64,000 nt of DNA from Acanthaster planci (lineage: Eukaryota; Echinodermata; Asteroidea; Valvatida; Acanthasteridae). The stretch lies in the NCBI RefSeq assembly GCF_001949145.1, contig NW_019091451.1, positions 159,806 to 223,805 on the forward strand, in the 5' to 3' direction. The notes under the pieces were generated by a model. That model saw only the letters and a list, made by a program, of their open reading frames with translations. It was not told where the DNA came from and did no database searches. Below, piece after piece: positions 1 through 12,989 of the stretch. How positions within the stretch are numbered: the first letter of the stretch is position 1; each line of letters starts with the position of its first letter. Both the position numbers and the translations under genes were made by a program.

Positions 1-150
1 AAGTGCCCTGCGTTGGTTCACGAACGACTATGGGATGCGTGCGTTGCCTGCACATCGCTACCAATCAAACGAACACCCCCCCCCCTCCCAGCGTGGATCT
101 TTTCAACCGATGAGGAAGTGTTTCTTCTCAAGGCCGATAGGAAAATAGTG
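1..150 (-). repeat. Dispersed repeat family A, copy 1 (cut by window edge)
   Basis: Read in reverse complement, this stretch follows the copies at 3250-3450 and 41863-42112. Shared blocks include the inverted GTTCACGAACGACTATG, CATCGCTACCAA and an ACCGATGAGGAAGTG-like block. It retains the internal block (around 35-62) that the 3.3 kb copy lacks and the 41.9 kb copy has. A run of ten C (76-85) interrupts it. No protein is evident; it is probably a non-autonomous transposon fragment. The left end lies outside the window. Confidence 0.6.
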
Positions 151-160
151 ACCAAAGCAG

Positions 161-3100
161 CTAGCCACTCGCCTTCTTGCAGGCCTACATTCTGCCGCAG
201 CCTAACGACTTGAATGTGGTGAAGTTAATAAACCAATTCTACTTCCATGATGAAACCATCACTATAGTAGTGAGCAAGGAAAGGCAAAAATGTCACACAG
301 CAGTTTACAATTGGCAGTATTACAGATGAGACAATAATTCACAGCGTATGGTGCCGGATATGCACCGTGCATATCTGCATGGACCTCTGGTGCAAGGTTG
401 TTGCTTTAATATCCGGAAACGATTTTAACTGTACCATGGTTATGAGTGTTTGCTTCCCATGTCTGAATGCTTTCGTTGCTTCCTGCAGCTCAAAGGTGGC
501 AGCAGTGTGAAACGCTGGCGAGTTATCCCGGCGACTAGCGATGGCAAAAATGAAAGAACAAACGAAGGTGTAATCAGAAGTGAACGTAATAAATAAATCA
601 TATAAACATGAGCGGAAGGATAATGTTCACCGAGCACTCATTTCCACGTACGTTCAAGCCAGGAGCTCTGCACGCCGCATTGACGTGCTTCACCCTGGAA
701 AAGACTTTAGACGTCCTAGTTTGAGACGTCTCATCAGTGCAAGGTTGTCTTGATAGAGATTTGCATCAAATATCTGCAAGATAGTGGATGGGCGCCAAGA
801 ACCATGGAAATGGCACTATTTGTATAGCACAATTGGATAACAGTGCCACGGCGAATCATGGACTGTGTCCAATAGGAATATTACCACTGAACAAATCTTG
901 AATAATGGTTTGCCGGAAAGGTTTCTTTGTGACCTCATGCAATGTGGATATCCCCAGAATCTCGAGAAGATCAAGAAAAAAAATCATTTCAGACGTACAT
1001 CCGGGGTTAGGGGTCAACCCCTGCCTCCTCTCTGACTCCAAGGGGGGGGGATAAATAAATAAATTATAGTTATAATAAAAAAGGTAACATCCTGTAGGGG
1101 TTATTACTTGTACTTAAGTAAGATTGTGATGCATTATGTGTGTGCCAGCCTCTCTCCAACAATCGTACGCAAAAAATTCCTGGATCCGCCCCTGCATTTA
1201 CGTGTCGCATGCTCGTTCTTTTCATTGAAAATATATTTCTTTAATTGTGCAGATAACATCGGGAAAAATATTCCCTGATTCCAAGTTAAAATGAGCCTCA
1301 ACCTCAGCTACTCTACTTTTGCCCCGTGGTACAAAATTTCAGTCCAGCATTATTTTCAATGACTGGAAAAATATTAAACACGGCACACTAGTAGATGGAA
1401 GCCATAAAGCTGAAAGTTGAATACAATTCCCATAGAGGCGTGTGTTATTGCAGGCCACAACCAAGACTGTCCACGCGCAGCCCTATATTGTCTCAAGGGA
1501 GAAAAGACGGTAATCCTGCCGGTGATATCTTGATCAACCACCATAATCTGATATCTTTTGTACATAACGCGCGCTCGCTCTGATAGGGCCAAAAGGGACA
1601 CCAACAAGTTGAATGGCTGGTCCGTTCTTCACTGAGATCGCCTTCAATTCAAACTTACCAGTATCTGCACGACTCACTAGCTGTTGTTTGTAAGATCAGA
1701 TCTCAGACGATGCTTTTAAATGTCATGTGGCATGTTTAGTCATGAAGATGCAGCCATGTTTTCTCGAGCACTCATATATCACGAAAAGTGGGCGGAAACC
1801 ACTAATTTGCCGGACGTGCATCCTAAAATATAATAAAAGACACAGGACTCCATATTTTTGCGTAAGTGCACCGCGTATATGTTTTACGATGTAAAAATAC
1901 TTCACGTGCCCTTTTCGTTTGCCCCAAAATGTCGTAAATATAATAGTTAATGTTGCAATATGTTTGCAAAACATCTTCGTTAGAGCTTTCTTCCTGTGCG
2001 TAGCTTTAGTAAGGTTAAGACGGTATTGTTTGTTTTGATAACTTTACACTGTACCTGGATGCATATGTCATGCTTACATTACCAACCTTTCTTCCCGTAC
2101 GACATTATATAGAGCATCCCAGCAGTGGCAGACAGTGGTAAGCAACATGATTTACAAAGCTTTGTTTATGAAACCAGAATAAAAATGCGTGCATTTCTTG
2201 ACGTTTGGTTGGTGAAAGGTAGACTTTACGTCAAGGAACAAATTCAGAGGGCCAAATTGGAACGCCGTTGTTAACGAAGAATTGAGAGATTGAGAGCCTC
2301 ATTAATTTGTTATATGGAGCTCTTAAAAAACGTCATATATAATTTTTAACCCGCTGGTATGCTGTTATTCAAGAGGATTTTTAATCGGATTGCGATCATA
2401 CAATTTTCATCGAATGGAACCGTTGTGGACTGGTCTCAGTATCAAATTCGGTCGTGGACGCATTTGTAATCCCATAAAAGAGGCCATGACTGTGAAACTG
2501 CTGTCGTTTTGATATGCTTGCCGGGTCCACTGTCATTAGCGAAGTAATGTACGGGTTTGTGATTTTGTGATTAAAGCTGAAACATAGCATGGTATACATA
2601 GCTTGTCTTTCAAATATCGCAGACTTGGCATGCCCTCCACTGGAAAATGGAAAGTGCAGATGAAGTACAAATGGTTTATTTTTCAGTTTACAAACTTGGC
2701 CAAGAACATACATCAATGCACGAAGCATTGGAGACCGGAGTAGGTTGCAGTGAACATTTAGAGTGTAGAGACCTCGCAGTCTCTGCATGATTATACTTGG
2801 TGCATTTTTCGTGTCGAGTTTATTTTCATCAGTGAGACTTGTAAACCATAAGCTTTTTCTAAGCTAATGGATTAGGCCTAAGCTACTAACAATAATTAAG
2901 TGCCGTTCACCCCAAATCGTCTTTTGAATCTTCATTCATGTGCCAAACATGAGATTAAATAATATGCACGCACTAGCACTTTCGCATGTACTGCTTTTGC
3001 TTTTTCGTTTATTTTTTGGTAAGCCTAATTCGATACCGACCTCTGGACATGTTACGTACGTGGCCAATTTCAAGGGTAGTTCAAGGTTGGCATTTTTTTC

Positions 3101-3249
3101 TTGAACCTTTGAGATATATAGCTCAACCTTCATACAATTTTTATTATGATGACAGGAATGTGCCCCTAACATGTGAGCGAGCATTAACAAGGGCCCCACC
3201 GGTCTGCGCTTTTACCGCCACCCTTCTTGTTTGGATGATGGTTTGTCGA
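161..3249. other. Intergenic, no supported gene
   Basis: Open frames here are short and lack family resemblance or paired splice signals. A nine-G run lies at 1042-1050 followed by (ATAA)n. The text around 1000-1050 (ggggttaggggtcaacccc) and 1170-1195 (ctggatccgcccctg) looks like tails of degraded interspersed repeats, but I cannot name a family. Confidence 0.5.
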
Positions 3250-3450
3250 CCAGCCCCTCTTGTTTTGTGTTTTCAAAGTAATCAGAAGCACCTTCTCATC
3301 GGTTAAGAAGAGCCATGTTGGTCGAGAGTGTTCAGTTTGTTGTGCATTTCTATAGTCGTTCTTGAACCAGCGAAGTTCATATCCGACCAAAGGAGCCGCC
3401 GTTACTGGGAAAAAAGCTCCCCCTCTTGTCCCAGCTCGAGGCCCATAACG
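3250..3450 (+). repeat. Dispersed repeat family A, copy 2
   Basis: Collinear with 41863-42112: shared blocks are accagccc...cttgtttt, gtcgagagtgttcatttgttg, atagtcgttcttgaaccagc, accaaaggagccgccgtta and cagctcgaggcccataac. It lacks about 25-30 bases present in copies 1 and 3 between the ttgttg and atagtcgtt blocks, so there are at least two subtypes. No coding capacity is evident. Confidence 0.7.
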
Positions 3451-3740
3451 ACCAAACGTCGATATGAAGTACAAAGACCCACTGTCGCTCTACGAAGAAG
3501 TTCTGATGTGGTCTTTATTATTCGGCTGATACAGCTTTCGTTGTTATTGATCTTCCCCGCTGGACGAGTTGGCTTGAGAGGTACTCGAGCGGACATCCGC
3601 GCTTATTTTTTAGAGCAGGGTCCGTGAAGAACTGCAAGCAGAACCTTAAATATCAGCCATATAAATTAAGACCAATAGCCTGTTACTGACAGAAAAGAAT
3701 TCCCAAGAAGCTCGATTTACACCTACCTTTGTAAGGTTGG

Positions 3741-3760
3741 TTTTTTTTTTGGGGGGGGGG
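3741..3760. repeat. T10G10 homopolymer junction
   Basis: Ten T directly followed by ten G. A longer example of the same arrangement (T13G10) lies at 40271-40293, followed by a similar tttcttga/tttctta stretch. This suggests both belong to one repeat type rather than arising independently. Confidence 0.9.
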
Positions 3761-4039
3761 AGTTTCTTATCCAAGTTAAACTGGAAGATTATCGCCGAGG
3801 TCATTCATAATGTGAGATGTGCGTGCTATTGCGTGTTTTGCTTGGAAAATGAAGATGTACGAGATAAATTTCGTGCGTACTCTGTATCCATAGCGTCTTA
3901 ATGTCCGGTTTTCGGATACTATTAGCGGTGCTTCCAATGTGAACAGTGGAATTTAGCACCACTTTTCACCTCGGAGCGTGTATTTGCACGCCGTTGTAAG
4001 TCTAACGAGAGCAGCGTTGCATGAATACCCATTTGCAAG

Positions 4040-4250
4040 CTAAATTTGAATAGAATCTGGTAGGGTTCCTTTGTACAGTTCTTATCGGTTGAGAACAGTG
4101 TATTGTTGCAAGGCGTCTCTTATGTGTCTAAGCGAAAGCTTGCCCAAGATCAGGAGATATAGCAACATTGTTTTTAGTGTGGTGAATTCAAACCGTGCTG
4201 TGTTCACATGAATTTATAGAACTCAGTGTACAAGATTTTATTCAAAATTA
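4040..4250 (+). repeat. Dispersed repeat family B, copy 1
   Basis: Matches 8428-8760 over several blocks: aatagaatctggta, gagaacagtgtattgttgca, ggcgtctcttat, agcttgcccaagatcaggag followed by atatagcaaca, tgttcacatgaat and agattttattcaa. Unlike copy 2 it has no inverted partner of the tcaggagatatagcaaca block. Probably a non-autonomous mobile element remnant. Confidence 0.7.
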
Positions 4251-7200
4251 ACTTGCACAAGGCCAAGGCCTATTCAGAAATCTTCATTTCTCGCTAGGGA
4301 AAAAGATTGTCATTGAAAAATTGAGGGTTACTTTTACAAGGTAAAAGGCTACTACACAAGGTACTTGGGCTCTTGCATGCATACCTTTTTTACGTTGGCG
4401 TATAGCTTGTTTAATTCTACATTGACAAAGAGAGGTTTATAATTTTGTAAATTGATATCTATTTATCAACACATTCTAAGCGCAATTACCAGATAAATGT
4501 AGTAAATGTTATGATTTTTGAAATATCTAGATGGAGGAAACATAGCAAGAAATTCTCTTCAATCGAATGAACTCCGTGTCCGTTGCAATTGACCCTCCAT
4601 TCAATGAATTATTCCCCGAAGAAATATTGCTGGTGGAAATGATCTTTCATACGGACTTTCATAACTGGATGCTAATAAACAGCGCGGGGATTAACATAAC
4701 TCCTAGCCATTACAGGCAGGGTTTGGAAAGAAAATAGAGGCTTGTGTCTGCTCACTTCAATATGACTTCTTCTTGCCCCCAAAAGTGTCTCGATCCCCCC
4801 CCCAGTTTTGCGCAACGATTCCACAGCCAGCAACCTCTGTTAGAGCCCAGGGATTGCACGGCCGTTTTGATTGCTGAGGTGTCTTCCCCTCTCCCGAGGC
4901 TCGTGATTGCTGCATGAAACCAGCCTCGTGATCCCAGGACAAGCCGGGCACGAATCCTCGGTGAGATGAGTAAATATTGGCCGGGGGGAATAAATCAACT
5001 CTACATGTGTACATACGGATTGCCGTTTGCGGAATAACATCTCCCAAACAGCCATTAGAATTCGTCTGGTTTTGAACTTCGGAGTCGTTCTGTTGATGTT
5101 ACTGTAGACGAATTCTGGGTTGCTGAAGTTCTATGAAAAAATGCTGTCGCATCTGCCGACGAAAATACTTCGTGAAAAATGTAAACAGATTTTACAGGTT
5201 TGAACAACCTTCTAATTTTGAAAACATGCAGGGCCGATCTGCAACAACAACCATCTTGAGATGTATATGACAGTGTTTCAAGATGAATTCTCTTCAATTT
5301 GGTGCTGTGCATTGTTTTGCATTTGGTTTTGTATGTCGTTTTGTCTTGATGTTTTCAATCGCGGAAAGACTTTCTCTGCAAATGCTTGAACTTTTTTAAA
5401 CGCCCTCTTGCTTTCTTTGTTATCACGGTTTTGTTTTAAACCACATCAGTTGGAAAACGAGAAAGGATGAATGGCTGTCAGAAAAAAAAGTTGAGCCAAG
5501 ACCAAGAGAATATTTGCATTTCCTACTGTCGCTTTTCGGATCACTGATGTTTACCCTTCGTTCCTTTCTTCAATGCTTGCTGTACACTTAGCATCATGAG
5601 AATTAATTATGAAGGCCTGAGCCGGCAGTAAAGCTCTATCGGGCTCAGAAAATTGCAGCCCCAGAAAATTGTCCGATTGACCAAAATTATCGGCCACAGG
5701 ATATTTGGTCTGCCAAAAGATAACTCTCTTTAAGAGATTGAATACCTCACTTCGTAGTTGTTCTTCGATATTTAATTTGTCCTGTGTCTGCGCAATAGCT
5801 CGTTCACAATTGATTAAATTCAGCCATGTGTGTTATGTTTTGAGTGCTTGCTTTACAAATCTATACCCGCGATCAATAATAATTAGAGTCGGCAAACGAG
5901 AGAGGTGAGTCTCCCTGTGTTGTAAGTGTGTAAAGTCCACATCTCTGCAAAATTATTGCACGCGACCGAATCAATGCTGGATTCTTATATCTTTCTAGTG
6001 TGAGCAGCTTACCTTTTATCTTCTTTCAAATCGATTATAGTTCACAATGTTATGTGCCTTGAGACGCATCGTGTGATGGCCTTTGCGTTGCGTCTCTGTG
6101 GCGACTTCAAACTGTAGGAGAGACTTTGTGGTATTCTTTTCCGGTTTCTTATTAACAAACTACTAAATGAATCGATGAAACACGCCTTGCTGTTCTCTTC
6201 ATTTCTCCTGAAGGAGCCGGCAATGAATCTGCTTGTTCTGTAGAGTTTAGTAGGGCCGTTCTACCGTCACAATCGATTGGATGCCGAGTCTTCTGCAAAT
6301 TTCATCTCGTCCCGTTTGTTTGACATCTCGTCGAGTCGAGGGCGCTTGTGTGATTCGTGGGCAAACATTGCAGTAATGGTTGCCGGTATAAATTTGCCAT
6401 AGACTTGCTGCTAATGTGCTCTGTTTCGTGTTAACTTTAGGCCAAACGGGCAGATTTTTCTCTTTGGGCTTGAAAACTTGACTTATTCGAAGAGGTTGAA
6501 TTGGTTTAAGGCCTCCTACCGCTATTTTGTACAACTTTTGTTCCAGGGATGACACTTTTCTTTAATCTCGAGTGGTTAATTGTATTTGTTATTGTACTAA
6601 ATGCAGTTTATTGGATTATTGAGCGCACAGATAGTTGTCTTACCGTATTTTCTTTTTTTGCGCTTTCCTGTCGCTAACTTAGAATTATTTAGATACCGAG
6701 TCTGGATGTGCGTGTAAAAGACACTCGACGGTGTCATTAGCTTCATCACGTCCCACGACGCATAGTGTTTGTCTGTTTTGCTTTTGGTTCCACTCTGCCG
6801 CAACCATTCCTCTCAAAGATGCGCGTCGTCTTCCCTCAAAGCTAATTACGAGTTTAGCAGCTCTCAACCGTAACGAATGCCTCTGATCTGAGCATAGCAG
6901 CAGTCGTCTGAAGAGAAAAAGAGAGGATCTGAATGAAAACATTGTAGTTGATATCTGAAGAATGAAGCATCAACCACCATTACCACCATGCAGCATCAAC
7001 ACAGCAACCACCATCACCACACGTTACGGTGTTCACCTGTATATAGAGACATGCACGGAAGCCAACGTGCAAACGACATCCCTCTAGCTATAACCCCGGT
7101 CCCCTTTCCAAATCGGCTCCCAGAGGGTCCAACACGGGCATTGATTAACCCCTCGGCAAGTCCGTTCCTCATTACCTCGTCCAAGCAGTCCCCGGCACGG

Positions 7201-8427
7201 CTCTGTTGTTTAGCGTTGATCTTGTTCGTACTCAAAACGATTATTGCCCGGGGTTCCGATTCCGGGGAAGTGAGCCCGGTGCTGGCGACCACCGTGTTGT
7301 TTGTGTTTTCGCACTCAGTCGGAGACACCTTGCAGTAATGGAATTTTTCACGCACAATAAAGGTCTTCATTCTGCGGCTGTCCACCCAAATAGTCCCTTG
7401 TGAATTAGTATGTCTAACTCTTCTGGCGAGAAAACTATAGCATCAAAACAGCGAAATGCAGTAATTGACCTTGCAAATAGGAGACCGCGATGTTATGCTG
7501 TAGTAAATTAAAGTTTGTTTCTTGCATTCACTTGGGGACCCTGAACTATACAGGACACTGTAGGATACCCGATTCACCGAGGGTCCCCGATTGACAATCA
7601 TGTACAAAAACACATGGGAGATCTTCATAAAAGTTAGTGGATGAAAAACTGGAATAACAGAAGGAATTGCAGGCAAAAACATACATTTGTGAGTTTTCGG
7701 TCACGTAAAAAATAACTGCAGATATTGCTATAAAGAAATTAGTTTTGAGTCTTTGCAGTTTTTCTGTTTCATATTAACTGTTTCTTATTAAAAACCAGAA
7801 AACACGTTTTCTCAAAATGCCAACTTTTTTCTGCCAATTAATTGATGTCACGGTTCTTTCATTTTATTTCATTGGCCAGTGAACGTTTTATTCACCGCTT
7901 GGCTTAACGCCTTCTTAACGGTGAACTGTTACATGAATTTTTATTAAAACCGCTTGAGATAGGTCCACTCAGTGCCGTATTTTACACTGTTCTGGCCTAA
8001 ACAGCTCCGATAGAACTTGTCACGTGTCTTTTTCTTATGAGTCCAACCACTGACAAAATCCTTATACGCTTCATGAAACAAACACGTCAAAGTGACGTAA
8101 ACATTTCGTTGTCAGGGACTGTCAGCGTCGGCAAGCTTATCATGCGGAAACACTGTCTGCTCCTGTTCGTCTGCAATTCACTATTGCTGGCTTGTGGTTA
8201 TATGTAGCAATCACTCGACTATACGACGGCATAAAACGCCTTTTGTCCTTTCCTATTTTTCTCGGAGCAAAGGGGTTTCTCATCGTCAGTGGTGCCTCTT
8301 CTCTTTAGATACCAGGGTCGAAGATGATTGAGCAACCTGCTGAATTCAATTTCCGTAACAGGATGCATGATGTTCCTACTCTTCGAGCCTTCTCAGGCAT
8401 GTAAAGACACAAAACAATATGCTTTTT
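4251..8427. other. Intergenic, no supported gene
   Basis: Nothing here carries a recognisable domain. A nine-C run lies at 4795-4803. At 6966-7020 there is an imperfect CAY-rich tract (caaccaccattaccaccatg and variants). 7020-7400 is locally GC-rich and open on both strands, which fits non-coding composition better than a gene. Confidence 0.5.
6966..7020. repeat. CAC/CAT-rich imperfect microsatellite
   Basis: Repeated CAY triplets with two related phases (caaccaccattaccaccatg and cagcaaccaccatcaccac). Short degenerate simple repeat. Confidence 0.6.
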
Positions 8428-8765
8428 GCGAGTTAAATTGGAATAAAATCTGGTACACTGCGTTATTTGTTTGCACATAAACGTAACAATTTGAATCTCC
8501 AAGACTAAAGACGCTGTTGCTATATCACGTGATTCTGGGCAAGTTTTGCACAGCGATTATCATCTCTGGAATGGACTGGTTCATTTGTGCCCTTCTTATC
8601 CATTGAGAACAGTGTATTGTTGCAGGGCGTCTCTTATTTAACCAAGCAAAAGCTTGCCCCGAATCAGGAGATATAGCAACAGTGTTTTTAGCATGGAGAT
8701 TTAAATTGTCATGTTCACATGAATGTTAAGAACTCGGTGCACTAGATTTTATTCAACTTTAAATC
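8428..8765 (+). mobile_element. Family B copy 2 with foldback arms
   Basis: Collinear with 4040-4250 but holding additional central sequence. Positions 8505-8549 and 8646-8691 form an inverted repeat of about 45 bases with few mismatches (left ...gctgttgctatatcacgtg..., right ...caggagatatagcaacagtg...). The transcript strand would form a long hairpin with a loop of about 96 bases. The structure is typical of a MITE or foldback element. No transposase is visible. Confidence 0.7.
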
Positions 8766-8861
8766 TCAAAAGGCTTATTCTTTCTATGTACAGACCTAAG
8801 ATTAAAAAACCTGCCACAAAAGGGCTTTAAGGAATGGGGCGTGTGCAGAATTTCATTATCC

Positions 8862-9050
8862 ATATGATGCAAGATATGTGGGAAATGGGGACCCCCTCTA
8901 TTATTATGTCTTCTTTTGTGTTGATGGAATCTTTGGAATTCCTTTCAGATTTCTGAGGGGGGTGCAGTAGGCACAATAGCCTTAGGGCATACAGCTTGTG
9001 CATCACCTTAGGGGGTCCCCCCTTTCCCACATATCGCGCCTGGTATCTCA
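8862..9050 (+). mobile_element. Family C foldback element, copy 1
   Basis: Inverted arms of about 25 bases: 8873-8897 (gatatgtgggaaatgggg...) and 9011-9036 (...cctttcccacatatcg). The centre (ggaattcctttcagatttct) recurs at 34330 in the second copy, which is collinear and ends with a similar cctggtat block. Probably a short non-autonomous transposon. Confidence 0.65.
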
Positions 9051-9235
9051 TTTACCAGTGGGTTGCTGCTTTGTCTATACTGCCTTGATGTCCGTGATTC
9101 ACAAAGTCGGTAACCCAAACAATGCAGTGGAAGTTAAAAAAACGCAGCTCTGGCGTTGATTGAGTGCTTGATAAACACAATGGAACACAGCAATTCACAT
9201 AGACCATTTCGGACGATAATCGGGAATTTTTACTT

Positions 9236-9264
9236 TTGTTGTTGTTGTTGTTGTTGTTGTTGTT
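9236..9264. repeat. (TTG)n microsatellite
   Basis: About nine uninterrupted TTG/GTT triplets. Simple sequence repeat with no coding context. Confidence 0.95.
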
Positions 9265-9269
9265 TTGGT

Positions 9270-12200
9270 GTCAGGTCGATACACACGCCTTATGGTATAC
9301 GTTTAATACACGTAACGTGTCACGTCGATGCGTTCCTGCAACATCCCCACCTTTCACCCACAATGCACCGCGGTGAACACTGCATTACGTCATTATGTTG
9401 TAGGTCTATTGATCATGTCGTGTTAGTCGTGAACACCGTGAATGCTTATGACAAAACATTAAAAAAAATTAAACGTTAATTAGTTCCAATGGACTCGCCA
9501 AGAGAAGTCGCTCACTCTACCGAGGGTTAAAAAAATACATATTGCAGAATTGCGCAGATCCAAGTTAGTTTGGGGCCAGACAGAAACGAGATTGGAATCT
9601 TTATGGTACAAGTCTACAGCATCATCCATTAAGAAATATCCAGTGTGAATAATTTCCATGTTTGCATAGGCGCAATAGAAGTATGCATTCAAAGTAACAT
9701 GTTAGCAAAACCTTAATTTCTCTTTCCAATTTTCGACCGTTTCCCCTGCCCTTCCACGTCCAATCTCGATACAAAGAATCCCGCCACAGAGTTGAGATGC
9801 AATTAATGAACCGAAAGTATAGTTCGTGACCGTGAGACCAACAAGTGACCGTAAAACCGACGAGCTGTGGTCTTTCTGAAGACACAACCGCAAAATTACG
9901 TCAAATGCCTTTCTCTTGAGCCATCTGCCCCAAAACCATTCGAACACGCAGATCACGTGTCGTCACGAACACGCGTACAACTGTGCGAGCAGAAATGCAT
10001 TGTCGGTGCACGTATTTGTTCGTGTACGCGTTTTTAAGTTTTACAAAAATGAAATAATAAAATGCTACAGGTGTTTCAGAAACATTAATAAACCATATGA
10101 CACAATTTTTTTTCAAAACGTGTCCCTTTCTAATTTCTAATCTTGGGCAAAATAATGCATATATTGATTACGTATTTGCATTAAGCTATATGTGCTCTTG
10201 GTGATTGTGTCGCAGTAAACATGAGGTAATTAGCTGGTGATGTGAAGAGATCTCTTCGCTATGTGCTGGTATTATTGTTTCAGACAACTTTATGCATGCT
10301 TTTCCTGATTCATTTTTTATAAACCTTTCAGCATCTGTGTGCCTCCACTTACAATAAGCCGACCTTATGACTCCTATGTTTTAACTAGTGCGTAGAAATA
10401 AGACATCTGAAACAGACTCGCAGTTCTTCCCTTTGATGGAAGTTTTAAAGAGATCGTTCACGTGGCCTTTCTTCAGCTGTTGTCTTATGAACTCATTTTG
10501 GAGCATAGAATGAATCACAAAGAAAAATTATCACAGGGCAGAGAACTTACCAGCATGTCTTTTTCTATCCACGAAATCACAGAGTTTAAGCCAGACTTCA
10601 GGTTGTCTTGTAGGGTATGAGTATTATTTGACAGAACAACTTGTTAATTAAAAATATTTTTATAACAGAAGGTAAAAGATTGTAATTGCAATGAAACAAA
10701 TGCGGTTCATTGGAGAAAATAACCGAGCAAGTCTTCTCTAGCTGTTCATATAATCAACGCATAACTTCAGTGACAAGGTTAGCTGTCGAATTAGGGGAAA
10801 AGAGGCCCATCTCTCATCCATCCTCCCGTTCCTTCCATCCACCCTTTCGGTTTCCGAGGAGTAGTGACTGACAATTGACACATGGGACGAACACACCTCA
10901 TTTGTTTTGCCAGCGAACCGCAGGTGTTTCGGGCCGTCGAGTGCCCTTAACAGGTGAAAAAGAGGGACGGCTAGATAAATTAATGCTGTCAAAGTGATAC
11001 AGCTGAGTGTAGCAGTTACCTTGATGGATATTCGCACAGCTCTCCTTTTCATATCGTCTGTTTTATGGAGAACTAGGTGCTGCAAAGATATTTTTAACAT
11101 CTAAATGACCATTGTTAACAGTAAAGGTATCCATCCTTTAAATTTTTTTGTTGCAAAATGCTCTTTTAATGCCATGATTTAGTGGTGACTTATACTGTTT
11201 CAAAAATATTACTTCAAGAATGTCGAGAAAACTAATGTTAGTATTGAAAGTACCCATCCTGGAAATCATATAAACCTGTTTAATGCAAAATGCTTTGAAT
11301 GCCGATATTTTCTTTTTCATATGCAGAAAAGGTTTATCAGAAATAAAACTCTTACAAGCCAAAAATGATTTACAGTCGGAATTGGACAGTGAAATTTTAC
11401 ATTGAATGACGGTTTGAACGTTCATGATGCGTGATAATATTTCATGTCAGATTACGTTAGTTGTTATTATTTCATGGACTGTTTCTCGAAAATTTTTAAT
11501 ACTTTGTTTCTTTACTTGTTTAAGTAAATTGTTAAGTAAATTAAGTAAACGTTTAAGTAAATTGTTTGTACATTTTTCCTTGCATCACACACTAAAAACA
11601 TTTGCCATTTGAATTAACACTTTATCCAACAAAAGTAACAGTACTGTTTAGGTTGTAAAAACGTTTTGTTTAATATAAACTGCAAAATCAATGCCTTCGT
11701 TCAACATTGTCTAGAAAATGCAGTTTAGTTGATGTTCCAAGAATTTAGGCCCAAATTAACCAAGTGAAAAATTCTAGCAGAATTTGCAGGGTTTTATTTA
11801 AACTAAAAAAACACGCTAGGGTCTTGCAAGAGCGTGGATGGTGTGTCTCGTAGCTGTCCTTTAGCCACAGTGTCGCTGTAACACGATAAGCCTTATATGA
11901 GGATGATACCTTTCCTTCATGCTCTTTTAATATGCTCAAGTTGCTTTTTACATGATATCGCGTTTATTGGGAAACAGAAGAATAGAACATCATTTTGTCA
12001 CGTCCTATAGGAGCAGGTTTAGACAAAAGAAACTTTAAAGAAAGTTGTTACTGTTCGCGTAGGTAGTTTCTTCACCTCAGCTGTCAGAGTGCAGATTCGA
12101 TTTCAGTCCCAAGAAGATTCCTGGAGTAGTTCTTTTCGCACGCAAAAGCTCTTTCGGCTGTCACCGAAAGAAACATGAAAACTCCAAGCAGAAAACATGT

Positions 12201-12540
12201 TCAGTTACAGATGTGTGTGAACAACGTTTCGATTGAAACAGTAACCTGGACAAAAGCTTGGGTTGACAGGATGCTTGCAACTGTGGACGAGTTGGAAAAT
12301 TCCTCAAAGCAACTTAACTATAGAACTGAAATGAAAAAGAATTGTTGTTGAACATTTTACCGAAAGAGGAAAATGAGTTTCTTATCTCATTAAGTTTAAT
12401 ACTTTCTTTTTATGAGACCATGGGTTCCTCAAAAGTGCACACACTCGCTTCAATCCGAAGGCCCAAGGAAACCAAGAGGAAAACCAAGAAAAATATACAC
12501 TTTCACAATTGGAGGACCCCAGGTTGATAGCCCGATGAAC
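9270..12540. other. Intergenic, no supported gene
   Basis: AT-rich sequence with only short open frames. At 11519-11565 the motif aagtaaattg/aagtaaac is repeated several times (low-complexity). Nothing else stands out. Confidence 0.5.
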
Positions 12541-12645
12541 CCACTCACTAAGGTAGGGACTGAATCAAGGTCGGCCCGGGTGATATTCAAACCCGGGCCG
12601 CTAATGCGAGAAAGCATTGCGCCACCAGACCCTAGAAGTTCATCG
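12540..12645 (-). repeat. SINE-like sequence with tRNA-like boxes and a GC hairpin
   Basis: On the minus strand, tggtggcgcaatgctttctcgc (about 12635 to 12607) resembles a tRNA A-box region. Gggtttgaatatcaccc overlaps a B-box-like segment. On either strand 12572-12581 (CGGCCCGGGT) pairs perfectly with 12591-12600 across a nine-base loop, and a second small hairpin (ATGC/GCAT) lies at 12604-12617. A tRNA-derived SINE is the best guess; a structured foldback is the alternative. Confidence 0.4.
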
Positions 12646-12874
12646 CTTGCCAAAAACACACAGCGTTAGGCGTTCAACCTTATCGTTATGTCAGTATAGT
12701 TATATATGCTAAGTGCCCGGTCCCCGTTCCCGCTACTGGGTTGCCATGTGGTTCGTGGGTCAGTTGGCCGTGCTGCATGTTTATCGGGTGGTGTATTTTT
12801 GTATGTATAGTGTATCTATTCTTTAATATGTCCTCTTGGCATGCACAGAGAATCATTGCCCACGATCACAGTTA

Positions 12875-12985
12875 CATATAATATATACAAAAATATAAAG
12901 TCTGTGCACAGAGTGAACGTGGACCCTTATAGCGAGCTATATATCGTTATATCATTATATGTATAACCGTATATATACATTATGT
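12875..12985. repeat. AT-rich tract (TATA/ATAT)
   Basis: Low-complexity alternating AT with repeats of tatat, e.g. atataatatataca and ccgtatatatacatt. No array period is clear. Confidence 0.6.
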
Positions 12986-12989
12986 GTAA

